In this document: positions 14,749-23,796 of the stretch, in pieces
Numbering within the stretch: the first letter of the stretch is position 1
Layout of the letters: each line of letters begins with the position of its first letter
Assembly: GCA_963773035.1 (NCBI GenBank)
Contig: CAVYZX010000005.1
Span: 248,001 to 312,000 of the forward strand
Direction of reading: 5' to 3'
DNA length: 64,000 nucleotides
Source: CAVRXZ01 sp963773035
Lineage (GTDB): Bacteria; Acidobacteriota; Vicinamibacteria; Vicinamibacterales; CAVVIG01
The notes under the pieces: generated by a model
The model's input: the letters and a program-made list of their open reading frames with translations, nothing else
Told to the model about the DNA's origin: nothing
Database searches by the model: none
Translations under genes and position numbers: made by a program

Positions 14749-17737
14749 CAACGTAGTCCTTCCTGCAGACTGCGAAGAACTCGCAGGTTTCGCACCGATA
14801 GACGTCGTCTGGGCGCGGCGGAAACTCGCCTCGATTGATGGCATCGACCGCCCCGGCGAGACGCTCCTGAGCTTCGCGCAACACGCGGTCGCGATCCGAT
14901 GCCGAGAACAACGGCGCGACCCGCCTCGGCCCCTTGAACGCCAGATACGACGCGTCGCCGATCGTCCAATTCCTGCCAAGATGGCCGTTCAGCCGTTGTT
15001 CGGCACATAGGGCATAGACCGGCAATTGCAGCGCGCGGGTGCGATTGGGTGGCCATCCCAGTTTGTAGTCGATCACCCGAAACGTCCCGTCGGCGAGGAG
15101 GTCGATGCGGTCTGCCTTTCCCTTCAAAGAGAAAGTACGCGGCCCTGTCTCTGTCTGGAACGTGAAATCGCCTCGCAGCGAATACTCGAGCAACCGGTCG
15201 ACAACTCCAATCGGCCGCTCCGCCTCCATGCGGAGCACGGCTTCTCCGAGACCTGCGGCGGCCGACGAGCCCAGTAAGCGGGTTCGTTCAAGTGCCGCCT
15301 CCGTCTCTGGTAGGGCTTTGAGGTGCGCCTCCACGACTTCGACGAACATTGCTCGTGCTTGCTCGAGGTTATCCGACGAGATCGCTCGACCGCCGCTGTC
15401 GCGCCAGCGTGTAAAGAAGGCTTCGAAGACCTTGTGGACGAAGAGACCCTGGCTCCGCGGATCCATCACCTCTTCGTCGTCTGGTTCTTCCTCGAGCCGA
15501 AGGACGTGCCGCGCGAAAAACTTGAAGGGGCAGCCGAGATACGTCTCGATAGCGCTGACCGACCAGGCCCTCGCCGAGGCCGGCTCCGTACGCCCGTGAA
15601 AGCGAGCATCTTCTGGAGCCGTGCGGGCCAGCCGCATCTCGGCCCATCCGAGCGCTTCTCCCTCCAGGTGTCCGGTATCGACCGGATCGATCGACAGCGA
15701 CTCTTCGGCGAAGATTCGACCTGCAGGGAAGCCGTCGCACGCGATCGTAGAGAGCATGGCCCTGGGGACGTCTTCGAGAAGAAGTGACGGCTCCACGAGC
15801 ACTTCTTCGTCGAGCGTGATCGTCGAGAGGTACACTCGCCTGGTCGCGGACGCCAACAGGTCGATGAACCGCGCTTCCGCAGCGTCTTGACGATCCTTTT
15901 CGGAGGGCCAGCCCAAAGCGTTCAGGAGAGTCGGCGGATAGAAGATGTTCCTTCTCGGCTGGTCCGGCCACTCCCCTTCAATGAGGCCAACCACCGTGAC
16001 ATCGTCGAAATCGCCGTAACGAGCCGCCTGGTCATCGACTAGCTGCACACCTGCCTGAGGCGCATCGGCCCGCGAATCAAATGTCTGATCCTCAATCGCG
16101 CGGCGCACAATCGCCGTAAGCCCTTCTGCATCGACCGCGGCGTCGCCGTGTGCCCGGCTCGCAGTCGCCAATGCTCTCAAAGTTGCGCAGATCGCCTGCC
16201 GGACCCGCTTTTCCCTGGCGTCAAACGTTCTGCCGCTACTCTCTTTCCCATTGTCCGCGTCGTGCGCACTGATGAACGACAGCAGGCATTCAATCTGAAT
16301 CGACGTCGGTGCGGGCTGGCGCAGCGGAAGGAGCTGCTCGGCGGCTTTCGCCGCCGCCATCAGCGCCGGCAGAGCATCGACCCTCGCAGGGTCCGATCGC
16401 CAGGTCGTCACGAGGTGCACGAGAGAATCGAACTCACCCAGGTAGCGCGCCTCGCTCAACGCCCGATCGAGTGAAGAGACGCTCTTTCGATCGATCGCTC
16501 CGCCATCCCCGAGCAGAAAGTGCGGCGATCGAAGCAGGGCAACTATCGATGCACGAGTAAACGACGAAGCGACGAAATCCAGGACCAGGTCTAGCGCTGC
16601 CGAAAAAGGCTCCGCGCCCAATGGCATCGTATCTGCCGTTTGATAGGGAATCCCGGCGCTGCCAAAGACTTCCCGTGCGAGGTACAAGTACGGAAGGGGC
16701 TGCTTGTACACGACCGCGACGCGATCGAGAGCACGGGGTTCGTCGCCGCCCTTGGACACGTCTCGACGGCTGGACTTCAAACGGCGTGCGACGCCGATGA
16801 GCTCCTCTTCGCGGTCCCGGCTCGAGAACCAGAATCGATCGTCGAATCCCACAGGAACCGCGAGCATCGGTTTGGACTGCGCGGCTGACGGCTGAAAGTC
16901 GGACTCCTCCAGACCGGGAAGCCAATCATGAAGGCGCTGATGGAAGCCGGACGCCAACGTCGCCTCGGTCGCAATCAGATCGATTGTCTCGATGCCGGGC
17001 ATACGCGACAACAGGTCGTAGTCGCAGACATACAAGCCGTTCGGCTCGGCGATCCAATCAGCGACCGTCACAACGATGGAGGACGGCGGCGACAATGAGC
17101 GTTCCGCAAGGAGGTGCTCACGCAAGACGTGCTCGTCACAGGCACCCGAGTCGGCTACTCGTCGCTCATAGTCCCGAAACGTCGCGGCGAGCAAGTGCGT
17201 TTGCTCGAGCATCCTGCGAGCGCCACGGTCGAGATCGACTTCCTTTCCCAAGGCTTCATCGAGCAGCTCTTCGAAGCGCGTCACCCGCTGCGACTGCCGC
17301 TTCAATTGATCGTAGAACCGCAGCATCTCGGCGACGAGTCCGGGCCGCAGTTCCGGTCCGAGCCCGAGCATGGCCGATGATTCCCTCGCCGACGTTTGAG
17401 CCAGGACGTCACGTTCGTAAGACGAGAGCCGGCGCGGCGGCCGGGGCAAGCGTGCGTGCAACCGTTCGTAGAGGTCCTCGCGAGTGACGAGGTCGGCCGA
17501 GGCAGTTCTGTCCGTGCTGACTTTCCGGCTTCGAAGGGACCTGGCCAGTTGCCGTGCAGCGGCGGTGTTCGGCACGACCATGAGCCGAGACGGCCACGGC
17601 TGCTGCTGGTTGTCGCGAGTGGGGACCTCGAGGCCGGGCGCTTCCGGGCATTCCCGTTGCGCCAGGACCGCAATTGCGCCGCGGAAGTCGTGAAGATTTC
17701 GAACGCGCAGAAGCCGCGTGCGCCGCGGACTGATCAC
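14738..17737 (-). CDS. AddB-like exonuclease with 4Fe-4S PD-(D/E)XK nuclease domain
   Basis: A 999-residue protein with an inactivated helicase-like N-terminal part and a C-terminal PD-(D/E)XK nuclease. The nuclease shows LGCPFKFFARHVL, then the catalytic FRVIDYKLGW with D890 and K892, then CETCEFFAVC (C982, C985, C991). With the earlier cysteine these are the four ligands expected for an AddB-type iron-sulfur staple. With the downstream AddA-like helicase it should process double-strand breaks for RecA. GTG 17737 overlaps the TGA of the upstream secreted-protein gene (GTGA), so the three genes form one operon. Confidence 0.88.
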   Translation of the reverse strand: MISPRRTRLLRVRNLHDFRGAIAVLAQRECPEAPGLEVPTRDNQQQPWPSRLMVVPNTAAARQLARSLRSRKVSTDRTASADLVTREDLYERLHARLPRPPRRLSSYERDVLAQTSARESSAMLGLGPELRPGLVAEMLRFYDQLKRQSQRVTRFEELLDEALGKEVDLDRGARRMLEQTHLLAATFRDYERRVADSGACDEHVLREHLLAERSLSPPSSIVVTVADWIAEPNGLYVCDYDLLSRMPGIETIDLIATEATLASGFHQRLHDWLPGLEESDFQPSAAQSKPMLAVPVGFDDRFWFSSRDREEELIGVARRLKSSRRDVSKGGDEPRALDRVAVVYKQPLPYLYLAREVFGSAGIPYQTADTMPLGAEPFSAALDLVLDFVASSFTRASIVALLRSPHFLLGDGGAIDRKSVSSLDRALSEARYLGEFDSLVHLVTTWRSDPARVDALPALMAAAKAAEQLLPLRQPAPTSIQIECLLSFISAHDADNGKESSGRTFDAREKRVRQAICATLRALATASRAHGDAAVDAEGLTAIVRRAIEDQTFDSRADAPQAGVQLVDDQAARYGDFDDVTVVGLIEGEWPDQPRRNIFYPPTLLNALGWPSEKDRQDAAEARFIDLLASATRRVYLSTITLDEEVLVEPSLLLEDVPRAMLSTIACDGFPAGRIFAEESLSIDPVDTGHLEGEALGWAEMRLARTAPEDARFHGRTEPASARAWSVSAIETYLGCPFKFFARHVLRLEEEPDDEEVMDPRSQGLFVHKVFEAFFTRWRDSGGRAISSDNLEQARAMFVEVVEAHLKALPETEAALERTRLLGSSAAAGLGEAVLRMEAERPIGVVDRLLEYSLRGDFTFQTETGPRTFSLKGKADRIDLLADGTFRVIDYKLGWPPNRTRALQLPVYALCAEQRLNGHLGRNWTIGDASYLAFKGPRRVAPLFSASDRDRVLREAQERLAGAVDAINRGEFPPRPDDVYRCETCEFFAVCRKDYVGDV

Positions 17738-19119
17738 TGCAGTTGGGGCAATTTTAGCAACGTCTGAATCTCGGCCTTGGCTCTTGCGCTCAACATCAAC
17801 GCTCCAGCCGCGGCAGCTGAAGCGTCCCAGGCGCGCGCCACGTTACCCGACATCGTCGCTTCGTGCCGGATTTGGGCCGCCTGGTCGGCGAGCTGGGCGG
17901 CGCTGCCGAGCAGCGCGTGCACAGCTCGACATTCTTCGGGCGGCGCGACTGCCGCGAGCAGCAGGACGACGGATTTCACTTGCTTTCGGATGAGGCCGAG
18001 CGCGGTTTGCGAAGATCCGGCAAGCTCCTTGATATCTTTCAGATTCTCGTCGAGGCTCTGAAGGATGTCGACAGGAGAGCTGACGGCGGCGTTGTACTGC
18101 TGCAGAACTGGTTGCCTGAGGGTCCAGCGATCGCGCACGAGCCGAAGCTGGCGCGCCGAGGTCAGATGAACGTCCACCGCCGCGACGGCGTTGGCCACCT
18201 CGTCCGGACGTTTCTTGCCGAGCTCGGCATCGCTCGACTTAATCATGTCGAGCACCTGTCGCACGCCCCGAACGTCGGCCGCACGCGCGCGCTGCTCTGC
18301 CACTAAGACCAGACGCTTCACCATGGCCTGGTACGCACGATCGACGCGGGCGTCCTGCTCGATCGCGGCCAACGCTTCTGCGCGCGTCTTGGCCGCCCAG
18401 GCGGCCGGCAGCGTGGCCTTGTCTCGGTTCAGCGAAACGATCACGGCGTTCAGCAGCGCCTTGCGATCGGGCGCCGAATCGCTGACCCGCGCCGCGGAGA
18501 GCACCTGCTGAATGGCTTCTGTCGGGGTCGGCGGTGGGAGCAGCGGCTCGCTCGCAAGCACCGAGCTGGAAAGAGAGACAAAGCTCAGGTTGAAGCGCTC
18601 GCCGCCGGCGGCCGCCCTCAGATCCGCAATCGCTTCATCGAGCATCGACACCATCTGCTGGACGTCCGCCTGCCGATAATTGAAATGTTGCTGCGGCCAT
18701 TCGGCGAGCGTCCGGCGCGCGTTTTCGACAAGCGACAGACGCTTGGCGGGGTCGGTGACGGAGGAGACTTCGTTCAAGACCTTGGCAAGGACGCCGCTGA
18801 GCTCCGCGTAGTCGGCTTCCGCCTGTGTCGCCACATAGCGGTTCCCACGCGCCGAGTCGGTGTAGCGGTTCGTCCGCTCCCAGTCCACACGGGCGTCGGG
18901 AATATTGACCAGTTGCAGCGGCGGATTCGGCGTTGCCGCGGTCGGCATCGAGAACACCACGCGATCGCCAACGTGCGCGTACTCCCCGTAGCTGACCAGC
19001 GACGTCCCGTCTTTGAGAAACACACGGAACAAGATTGCGTCGTCGGCCGCAACCACCCGCCCGACGTCGGTCAGCAGGCACAAGCCCGCCAGACCAACCG
19101 CCGCTGTCCAACTTTTCAT
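17734..19119 (-). CDS. Secreted helical protein, unknown function
   Basis: A 461-residue protein with an N-terminal signal peptide (MKSWTAAVGLAGLCLLTDVG, cleavage near VVAADD). An N-terminal beta segment (FRVFLKDGTSLVSYGEYAHVGDRVVF) is followed by long alpha-helical, alanine-rich sequence with coiled-coil character. No enzyme motif is visible. It is the first gene of the operon with the AddB/AddA-like pair and is coupled to addB by a GTGA overlap; why an exported protein is co-transcribed with DNA repair genes is unclear. The ATG is preceded by AGG very close by. Two DnaA-box-like sites lie upstream. Confidence 0.75.
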   Translation of the reverse strand: MKSWTAAVGLAGLCLLTDVGRVVAADDAILFRVFLKDGTSLVSYGEYAHVGDRVVFSMPTAATPNPPLQLVNIPDARVDWERTNRYTDSARGNRYVATQAEADYAELSGVLAKVLNEVSSVTDPAKRLSLVENARRTLAEWPQQHFNYRQADVQQMVSMLDEAIADLRAAAGGERFNLSFVSLSSSVLASEPLLPPPTPTEAIQQVLSAARVSDSAPDRKALLNAVIVSLNRDKATLPAAWAAKTRAEALAAIEQDARVDRAYQAMVKRLVLVAEQRARAADVRGVRQVLDMIKSSDAELGKKRPDEVANAVAAVDVHLTSARQLRLVRDRWTLRQPVLQQYNAAVSSPVDILQSLDENLKDIKELAGSSQTALGLIRKQVKSVVLLLAAVAPPEECRAVHALLGSAAQLADQAAQIRHEATMSGNVARAWDASAAAAGALMLSARAKAEIQTLLKLPQLQ

Positions 19120-19174
19120 CCTGATAAGACCGCTACTGAAGGTTAGTGGTCGGCGCCATACCAGTCAAGGGTTG

Positions 19175-19194
19175 TGTGGAAAACCTGTGGATGG
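19175..19194. promoter_or_regulatory. Two adjacent DnaA-box-like sites
   Basis: On the minus strand TTTTCCACA (19175-19183) and CCATCCACA (19186-19194) match the DnaA box TTATCCACA at 8 and 7 of 9 positions and are only 2 bp apart. A weaker site (CGCTCCACA) follows at 19208-19216. They lie 55-100 bp upstream of the secreted-protein/addBA operon. No dnaA, dnaN or gyrase genes are nearby, so regulation is more plausible than an origin. Confidence 0.35.
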
Positions 19195-19302
19195 TCGGTG
19201 AGAATCCTGTGGAGCGATCGACAATGGATTTTTTTTTGCTTGAGAGCCCGAACAGATCATCGAAGGTTACGTTAGTGCACGTTCCTTCGTCGTTCGCTTC
19301 GC

Positions 19303-19605
19303 TTGATCGCAGACGTCGTTCGCATCAGAATTCTCGCCACTCACCCCACATTCAAAACAGCAGTCGTGTCGACTTTCGTGGCCAACGTCGTACATCGCTT
19401 CGAAGAGTGCATCGCTGGACAAGCCTATCTCATTGAGGCCGCGCTGGTTTCTCAAGACCGGTGGCGCGCCTGCATCGTCCGGATTCCCGGCGTCCCTACA
19501 GCGCTGATGCCCTTTTACGGGCGGACGCCCGATGAAGCCGCCCGAAATCTGGCCGATTGGCTTACGCGCGCCCACCAGCGCGCCGCTGGTAAGCCGCCGC
19601 GCTGA
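19303..19605 (+). CDS. Small protein with an MPFYG-TPDEAA-type C terminus
   Basis: A frame of up to 100 residues that ends with RIPGVPTALMPFYG, then TPDEAARNLADWLTRAHQ. The segment FEECIAGQAYLIEAALVSQDRWRACIVRI looks like a compact beta-sheet protein followed by a helix. I recognise the MPFYG/TPDEAA pattern as recurrent in Acidobacteria but know no function. Start is uncertain: TTG 19303 gives 100 residues, GTG 19366 gives 79. There is no clear Shine-Dalgarno for either. Confidence 0.55.
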   Translation: MIADVVRIRILATHPTFKTAVVSTFVANVVHRFEECIAGQAYLIEAALVSQDRWRACIVRIPGVPTALMPFYGRTPDEAARNLADWLTRAHQRAAGKPPR

Positions 19606-19666
19606 CTCTCGACCGGGTTTCCCACCTTATCGGCTTTCACCGACGGGCCTGATAGGATTGCCGTGC

Positions 19667-20704
19667 ATGGCGGATCCGAGCACAAAGGGTATTTCCGCGC
19701 GTTCGTTCGTTGCGGCTCTGGGCGTGATTCTTTTCGTCCTGGGCAGCAGCTCGAGTGCACCCTCCCAGACCACACAGGCGCCCGATTTCGACCGAATGGC
19801 CAGGCAGCAGGCGATCACCGACCGTGCATGGCGTGCCGCCGCCGAGGGTTACATGGCCGTCGAAAAGATCGCGTATCGCAGTCGCGCCGGAAACCTGGTG
19901 GTGCCTGCGTTCGTCTTTCAGCCGCTGGAGCCGAGCCTGCCTGCGAGCCGACCGGCGCTCGTCTGGGTCCACGAGGACGTGCGCGGTCACTTGTACGAGC
20001 ACTACATTCCTTATATCCGGGAGGCTGTCGCCCAGGGTTACGTGGTCATTGCTCCCGAATACCGGGGCAGTATCGGATACGGCCGGCCGTTTTACGACGC
20101 AATCGACTACGGCGGCGCGGAAGTCGACGACGTGGTGTCGGCCGTTGACGTCTTGAACGCCAGGTATCCGCTGGTCGATCCCGATCGGATCGGCATCATC
20201 GGTTGGAGCCACGGCGGCCTGATCACGCTGCTTTCAATCTTCAGGAATCCGACGACCTTCAAGGTTGGAGTCGCCATCGTGCCCGTCACGAATCTGATCC
20301 AGCGGCTCGCACGAAAGGGCGTCGATCGGCAGCGTCAGATCATCGATCCCCAGAACAGGTTCGGCGGATTGCCGGGAGAGAAACCGGAGGTCTACAAAGA
20401 GCGGTCGCCGCTCTTCAACGTCGACAAGCTGGAGATCCCTCTCTACGTGGCGGTCGCCACGAACGACGATGACGTGAATATCGAGGAGAGCATGCCGTTG
20501 ATCGATGCGCTGCGGGCCCGCAAGCCATGGCTGGCCGAAACGATGGTGTACAACGATCCTCCGGGCGGTCACCTCTTCGACCGCCGCGTTTTGCCGAGGA
20601 GCTGGCTGCCGGAGAACACTCCGGAGCAGGTCGATAGCTGGGGTCGCGTCTGGAGATTTCTCGGCGCGGTTCTGACGTTGGATGAAACGCGTCCGTTCAA
20701 CTGA
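19667..20704 (+). CDS. Secreted S9-type (prolyl oligopeptidase family) hydrolase
   Basis: A 345-residue alpha/beta hydrolase of the peptidase S9/acylaminoacyl peptidase type, lacking the N-terminal propeller of full-length S9 enzymes. The N terminus has a hydrophobic export signal (SFVAALGVILFVLGSSSS). The nucleophile is S181 in GWSHGG, the acid candidate is in VATNDDDVN and the histidine in PPGGHLFD. YRGSIGYGRPFYD matches the S9 oxyanion region. ATG 19667 is chosen because it places the signal peptide at the N terminus. A frameshifted bicupin gene follows after 16 bp, likely in the same operon. Confidence 0.85.
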   Translation: MADPSTKGISARSFVAALGVILFVLGSSSSAPSQTTQAPDFDRMARQQAITDRAWRAAAEGYMAVEKIAYRSRAGNLVVPAFVFQPLEPSLPASRPALVWVHEDVRGHLYEHYIPYIREAVAQGYVVIAPEYRGSIGYGRPFYDAIDYGGAEVDDVVSAVDVLNARYPLVDPDRIGIIGWSHGGLITLLSIFRNPTTFKVGVAIVPVTNLIQRLARKGVDRQRQIIDPQNRFGGLPGEKPEVYKERSPLFNVDKLEIPLYVAVATNDDDVNIEESMPLIDALRARKPWLAETMVYNDPPGGHLFDRRVLPRSWLPENTPEQVDSWGRVWRFLGAVLTLDETRPFN

Positions 20705-20720
20705 GAGGAGTGACTGTCTC

Positions 20721-21349
20721 ATGCGTATAGGACTCATCGCTCCGTTCGCATTGTTGTTAATGCCGGGCCTGGAGGCTCAGAATCCCCCGCGCCCTCGATC
20801 TCGCCGCGACTCGACACCCCTCAGGTGCGCGTAATCGTGGCGACGCTGCAGCCGCGGACACCTGCTGACGCGAAGAACGGCCATGCCACAGACCGGGTGT
20901 TGATCTATCTCGACGATGGCGTGATGACCCGAACGGAAGGCAACCAGACGACGAAAATCGAATTCCACCGTGGTGACGTTCGTTGGCGCCCGGCGAGCGG
21001 CGCCTACATCGCCGAAAATGTCAGCGACCACCCGATCCGGATTCTCGAGATCGACTTGAAGGGTCCCGCCGCGGGTCCCGCGCCGGTCTCCAAGCTCGAT
21101 CCGGTGAAAACGGACCCCAAGCACTACAAGGTCGAGTTCGAGAACGAACACGTGCGCGTACTTCGCATCCATTTCGGGCCGCATGAAAAAGGTGAGACGC
21201 ACGAGCACATTTTGAATCGCGTCGTCTTGAATTTGAACGACCAGACCTCCGGAAAGGCAGACGACGTTCGCGTGGCCGGCGCCGCGACTCACGCCGAGGA
21301 GAACACCTCCGACCAACCCGCGGACAGGATCGCCGTCGAGCTGAAATAA
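20721..21349 (+). pseudogene. Secreted bicupin-like protein, broken by a one-base frameshift
   Basis: ATG 20721, preceded by GAGGAG, opens a signal peptide (MRIGLIAPFALLLMPGLEAQ) in one frame. The rest of the protein lies in another frame. Adding one C to the run of five C residues at 20784-20788 joins the two perfectly into about 209 residues (…AQNPPAPSISPRLDTPQVRVIVATL). The mature part has two related beta-barrel halves, the second with GPHEKGETHEH, as in cupins. Either this is a sequencing/assembly error, a phase-variable tract, or a recent pseudogene. It follows the S9 hydrolase gene closely. Confidence 0.75.
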
Positions 21350-21406
21350 CCGCGTCAAAGGTAAGGTGTGCGGGCGGCTCGTTAAAGATGTTTCCGGAAT
21401 CGACGC

Positions 21407-22900
21407 TCAGTACGCTGCCGCACCCGTGCGCAACACGGGAGCCTGGCGCACGGCGTCGAGCTCGAGCAAGCCACGCTCGATCAACGAACGGACCTCGCCG
21501 CTGTTCCGGTACTCGGCCAGCAGCGTGCGCCGGCTGCTGGTGTACGCCTGGTCCATCGCGTAGGCGAGCACCGTTTCCATCACTACGCCTTCCTCGGTGT
21601 TCGTTTCTCTGAAACGGCGCTTGAAGTCTGCCAGCACGGGCGCAAAAGCGGGATTGTCCCATCGTTCGACGCCAGGAGCGAGGCGCAGGAAGTCATCCAG
21701 AACCGTCACGTAGGAAGGGTTGGCAGGCCGGCGCCAGAACGCGACATCGGCACCGAACTCGCTGACGTAAGACGGAAGGTAGAGCGTGGCTTGAGCGGGC
21801 ACCCGGTCGATGAGTGCCGGATTGAAGCGGCGCACTTCGTCCGCGGAGAGCCCCGTGCGCTTGATGATCTCGATCAGCGAAATCGCGCGCGGCGTGCGCA
21901 TGGCGTAGATCGAGGTTTGAGGCGTTGACCTGACGACGCTTCTGACATTGAACGTGTTGCCGAAGACCATCTCGGCGTAGAGATATGAGCGGAAGCCATA
22001 ACTCCGGTAGACCTGTTCGTAGTCCTTGCTCGGCAGCGTTCGCAGGTCGCGGGCCAGCTGCGAGCCGAGAAAGTATCGGGCGCGGACGTCCACTGCGCCC
22101 AGCTGCTCGCCGGCGATCAACGCCCGCCCGACGTTCGTGCCGCCGGCGTTGTGCTCGGAGAGCGCGGGGATGAACGATCCGTACTTTGTCGCGAGGACGG
22201 ACAAGTACGCGGCGCAGTAGGGCGCCTGGGTTGTCTGGTTTCGGTCTTGGATGGGGGTTGGTGAGAAATAGTTCAGTCGCTTCCAGTTCTTTTGTTGCCA
22301 CTGGCAGAAACCAATGGCATTCGCCTTCGAGCGCCTCGTGCCGCTCAGGCCCGATTCGAAGATGACCTGCGCCAGGCCGATGTCCGCAGGCACGCCGAAC
22401 CGCTCGTAGATAGCGCCCCAGTCCGCGAGGAATTGACCGTACCTCGGCGCGTTCATGAGGAGCGCGTCTCCACGAGTCGAGTTGTGCAGCACCGGTCCGG
22501 CGGCGCGTTCGACGAGCAGTGCCACCTGCTCCCGCCGTTCACTCAATTTGCGCGCGAGGGGTTGACCGTCGAGGATCCGGGCGATCGTGGGATCGGTCCA
22601 GACGGCGCGGCGCGTCCAGTCTGCTTTTACCGGAAATGTCGCGAGGAGCCGTCCGTCAACAGCGCTGCCAAACGCGATCGATCCGTCGGGAATGGTGAAG
22701 ACGTGGCGCCAGAATGCGTAGCCCGGCCTGAACGTCTGCATCGCGGCGACGTCCGCGCGCAGGCGCGCCTCGACGGGATTGTCGATTGCTTGCGGCTCAT
22801 CGACCGTGGCGGCCTTCTCGGTCGAGCGCATGAAATTCGACGCGGCCAACGGAATCGCCAGGCACAGCACGGCGAGCGCCAGGATGGCTTTCCTTCTCAT
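21407..22900 (-). CDS. Lytic transglycosylase-like (SLT fold) exported protein
   Basis: A 497-residue protein with an N-terminal signal (MRRKAILALAVLCLAIPLAA). The region around E182 (AQVIFESGLSGTRRSKANAIGFCQW) matches the SLT lysozyme-like active site with the catalytic glutamate followed by Ser-Gly-L. An N-A-G-G-T segment (LSEHNAGGTNVGRAL) fits the downstream SLT motif. It probably cleaves peptidoglycan glycan chains in the periplasm. A LysM-like segment may follow (YAMRTPRAISLIEIIKRTGLSADEVRRFNP). ATG 22900 is chosen because it starts the signal peptide; the frame is open further upstream. Confidence 0.8.
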   Translation of the reverse strand: MRRKAILALAVLCLAIPLAASNFMRSTEKAATVDEPQAIDNPVEARLRADVAAMQTFRPGYAFWRHVFTIPDGSIAFGSAVDGRLLATFPVKADWTRRAVWTDPTIARILDGQPLARKLSERREQVALLVERAAGPVLHNSTRGDALLMNAPRYGQFLADWGAIYERFGVPADIGLAQVIFESGLSGTRRSKANAIGFCQWQQKNWKRLNYFSPTPIQDRNQTTQAPYCAAYLSVLATKYGSFIPALSEHNAGGTNVGRALIAGEQLGAVDVRARYFLGSQLARDLRTLPSKDYEQVYRSYGFRSYLYAEMVFGNTFNVRSVVRSTPQTSIYAMRTPRAISLIEIIKRTGLSADEVRRFNPALIDRVPAQATLYLPSYVSEFGADVAFWRRPANPSYVTVLDDFLRLAPGVERWDNPAFAPVLADFKRRFRETNTEEGVVMETVLAYAMDQAYTSSRRTLLAEYRNSGEVRSLIERGLLELDAVRQAPVLRTGAAAY

Positions 22901-23065
22901 CGCATTTGTTGGGTGATGTGTCGGGATCGTGCAATCGATGCGCCCACGCGCCTCGGTGAAAATCAGGCCTTCCAGTGTCCCTTTCATGCGAAGTGTCGCA
23001 ATCTGGGTCAGGAGCGGGTGACGAGTTTGAACCTGCGATCCGGAAATTGCAGCAGGGGGCGTGAA

Positions 23066-23103
23066 ATCGTGCGAAGAACGCGTCCGCACGATGCACGCGT
23101 TCT
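23066..23103. other. Two interleaved perfect inverted repeats (pseudoknot-like order)
   Basis: ATCGTGCG (23066-23073) pairs perfectly with CGCACGAT (23085-23092), and AGAACGCGT (23075-23083) pairs perfectly with ACGCGTTCT (23095-23103). The arms occur in the order A-B-A'-B', so each loop is 11 nt and the two stems interlock. It lies 25 bp after the TetR stop, between two minus-strand genes, with no U-tract. It may be a structured RNA, alternative hairpins or a compound protein-binding site. Confidence 0.65.
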
Positions 23104-23127
23104 GGCCTTCGCGCGACGCTGGCCCGG

Positions 23128-23781
23128 CTAACGGGGGAGCAGTCCGGCAATCATCACGTCCACGATGAAGCGCGCGTAGCGAGTGAGTGCCCAGCCCCGG
23201 CGGCGGACGAGCAGGTCGTACAGTTCGGGCGAGCTGCATGCCCACAACAGGTCGGCGGCTTGACTCGGCCGCATCCCCGCGCGCAGATGACCCGCGCGGG
23301 CGAGCCTTCGCGCGTTGCGACGCATTCGCGTCAGCCTGGCGAGATCAAGCTCTTGCCGCAGCCGCGCCATCTCGGCGTCGGTCGTCGCCCCGGCCGCGAC
23401 CAACAGGAGGATCGGCATCACCTTCGGCGCGACCTCGGTCGTCAACTGTCCCCACCCCTCGATGACGCGACGCGGATCGCGTTCCTCTTTCTGCAGCGCG
23501 TTCGACCGCCGCTCGGCGTGCACCGGCCCTTCACCGGCCAATCCCCGTTCGCGAATGGCGCGCACGAGCCCGGTTTTGCTGCCAAACGTCTTGTAAATGG
23601 TCTCTTGAGATACGCCGGCCTCGGCGGCGACCGCGGGTATCGTGGTCGCCTGGAATCCGTCCCGCAGGAACAGCCGTTCGGCGGCATCGACGATGGCCCT
23701 CTGCTTGTGGAGCGCGCGGGCTCGGCGGCTCGTCGCGTCGTAGCGACGCCGACGCTTGACGGCGGCGGGTTTCGGAGGCAT
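23128..23781 (-). CDS. TetR/AcrR-family transcriptional regulator
   Basis: A 217-residue regulator. The N-terminal TetR helix-turn-helix spans about 28-75: RAIVDAAERLFLRDGFQATT, then IPAVAAEAGVSQETIYKTFGSK. The C-terminal domain is the variable ligand/dimer domain. It is divergent from the SnoaL-like gene, and a perfect 7-2-7 palindrome lies between the two starts, so it probably represses both itself and the SnoaL/NmrA operon. ATG 23781. The inducer is unknown. Confidence 0.92.
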   Translation of the reverse strand: MPPKPAAVKRRRRYDATSRRARALHKQRAIVDAAERLFLRDGFQATTIPAVAAEAGVSQETIYKTFGSKTGLVRAIRERGLAGEGPVHAERRSNALQKEERDPRRVIEGWGQLTTEVAPKVMPILLLVAAGATTDAEMARLRQELDLARLTRMRRNARRLARAGHLRAGMRPSQAADLLWACSSPELYDLLVRRRGWALTRYARFIVDVMIAGLLPR

Positions 23782-23796
23782 AGTGGCCTATATCAG

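Noticed and set aside
19140..19302. Replication origin
   Set aside because: Only two or three DnaA-box-like sites, no AT-rich unwinding element beyond one T-run, and no dnaA, dnaN, gyrB or parAB genes nearby.
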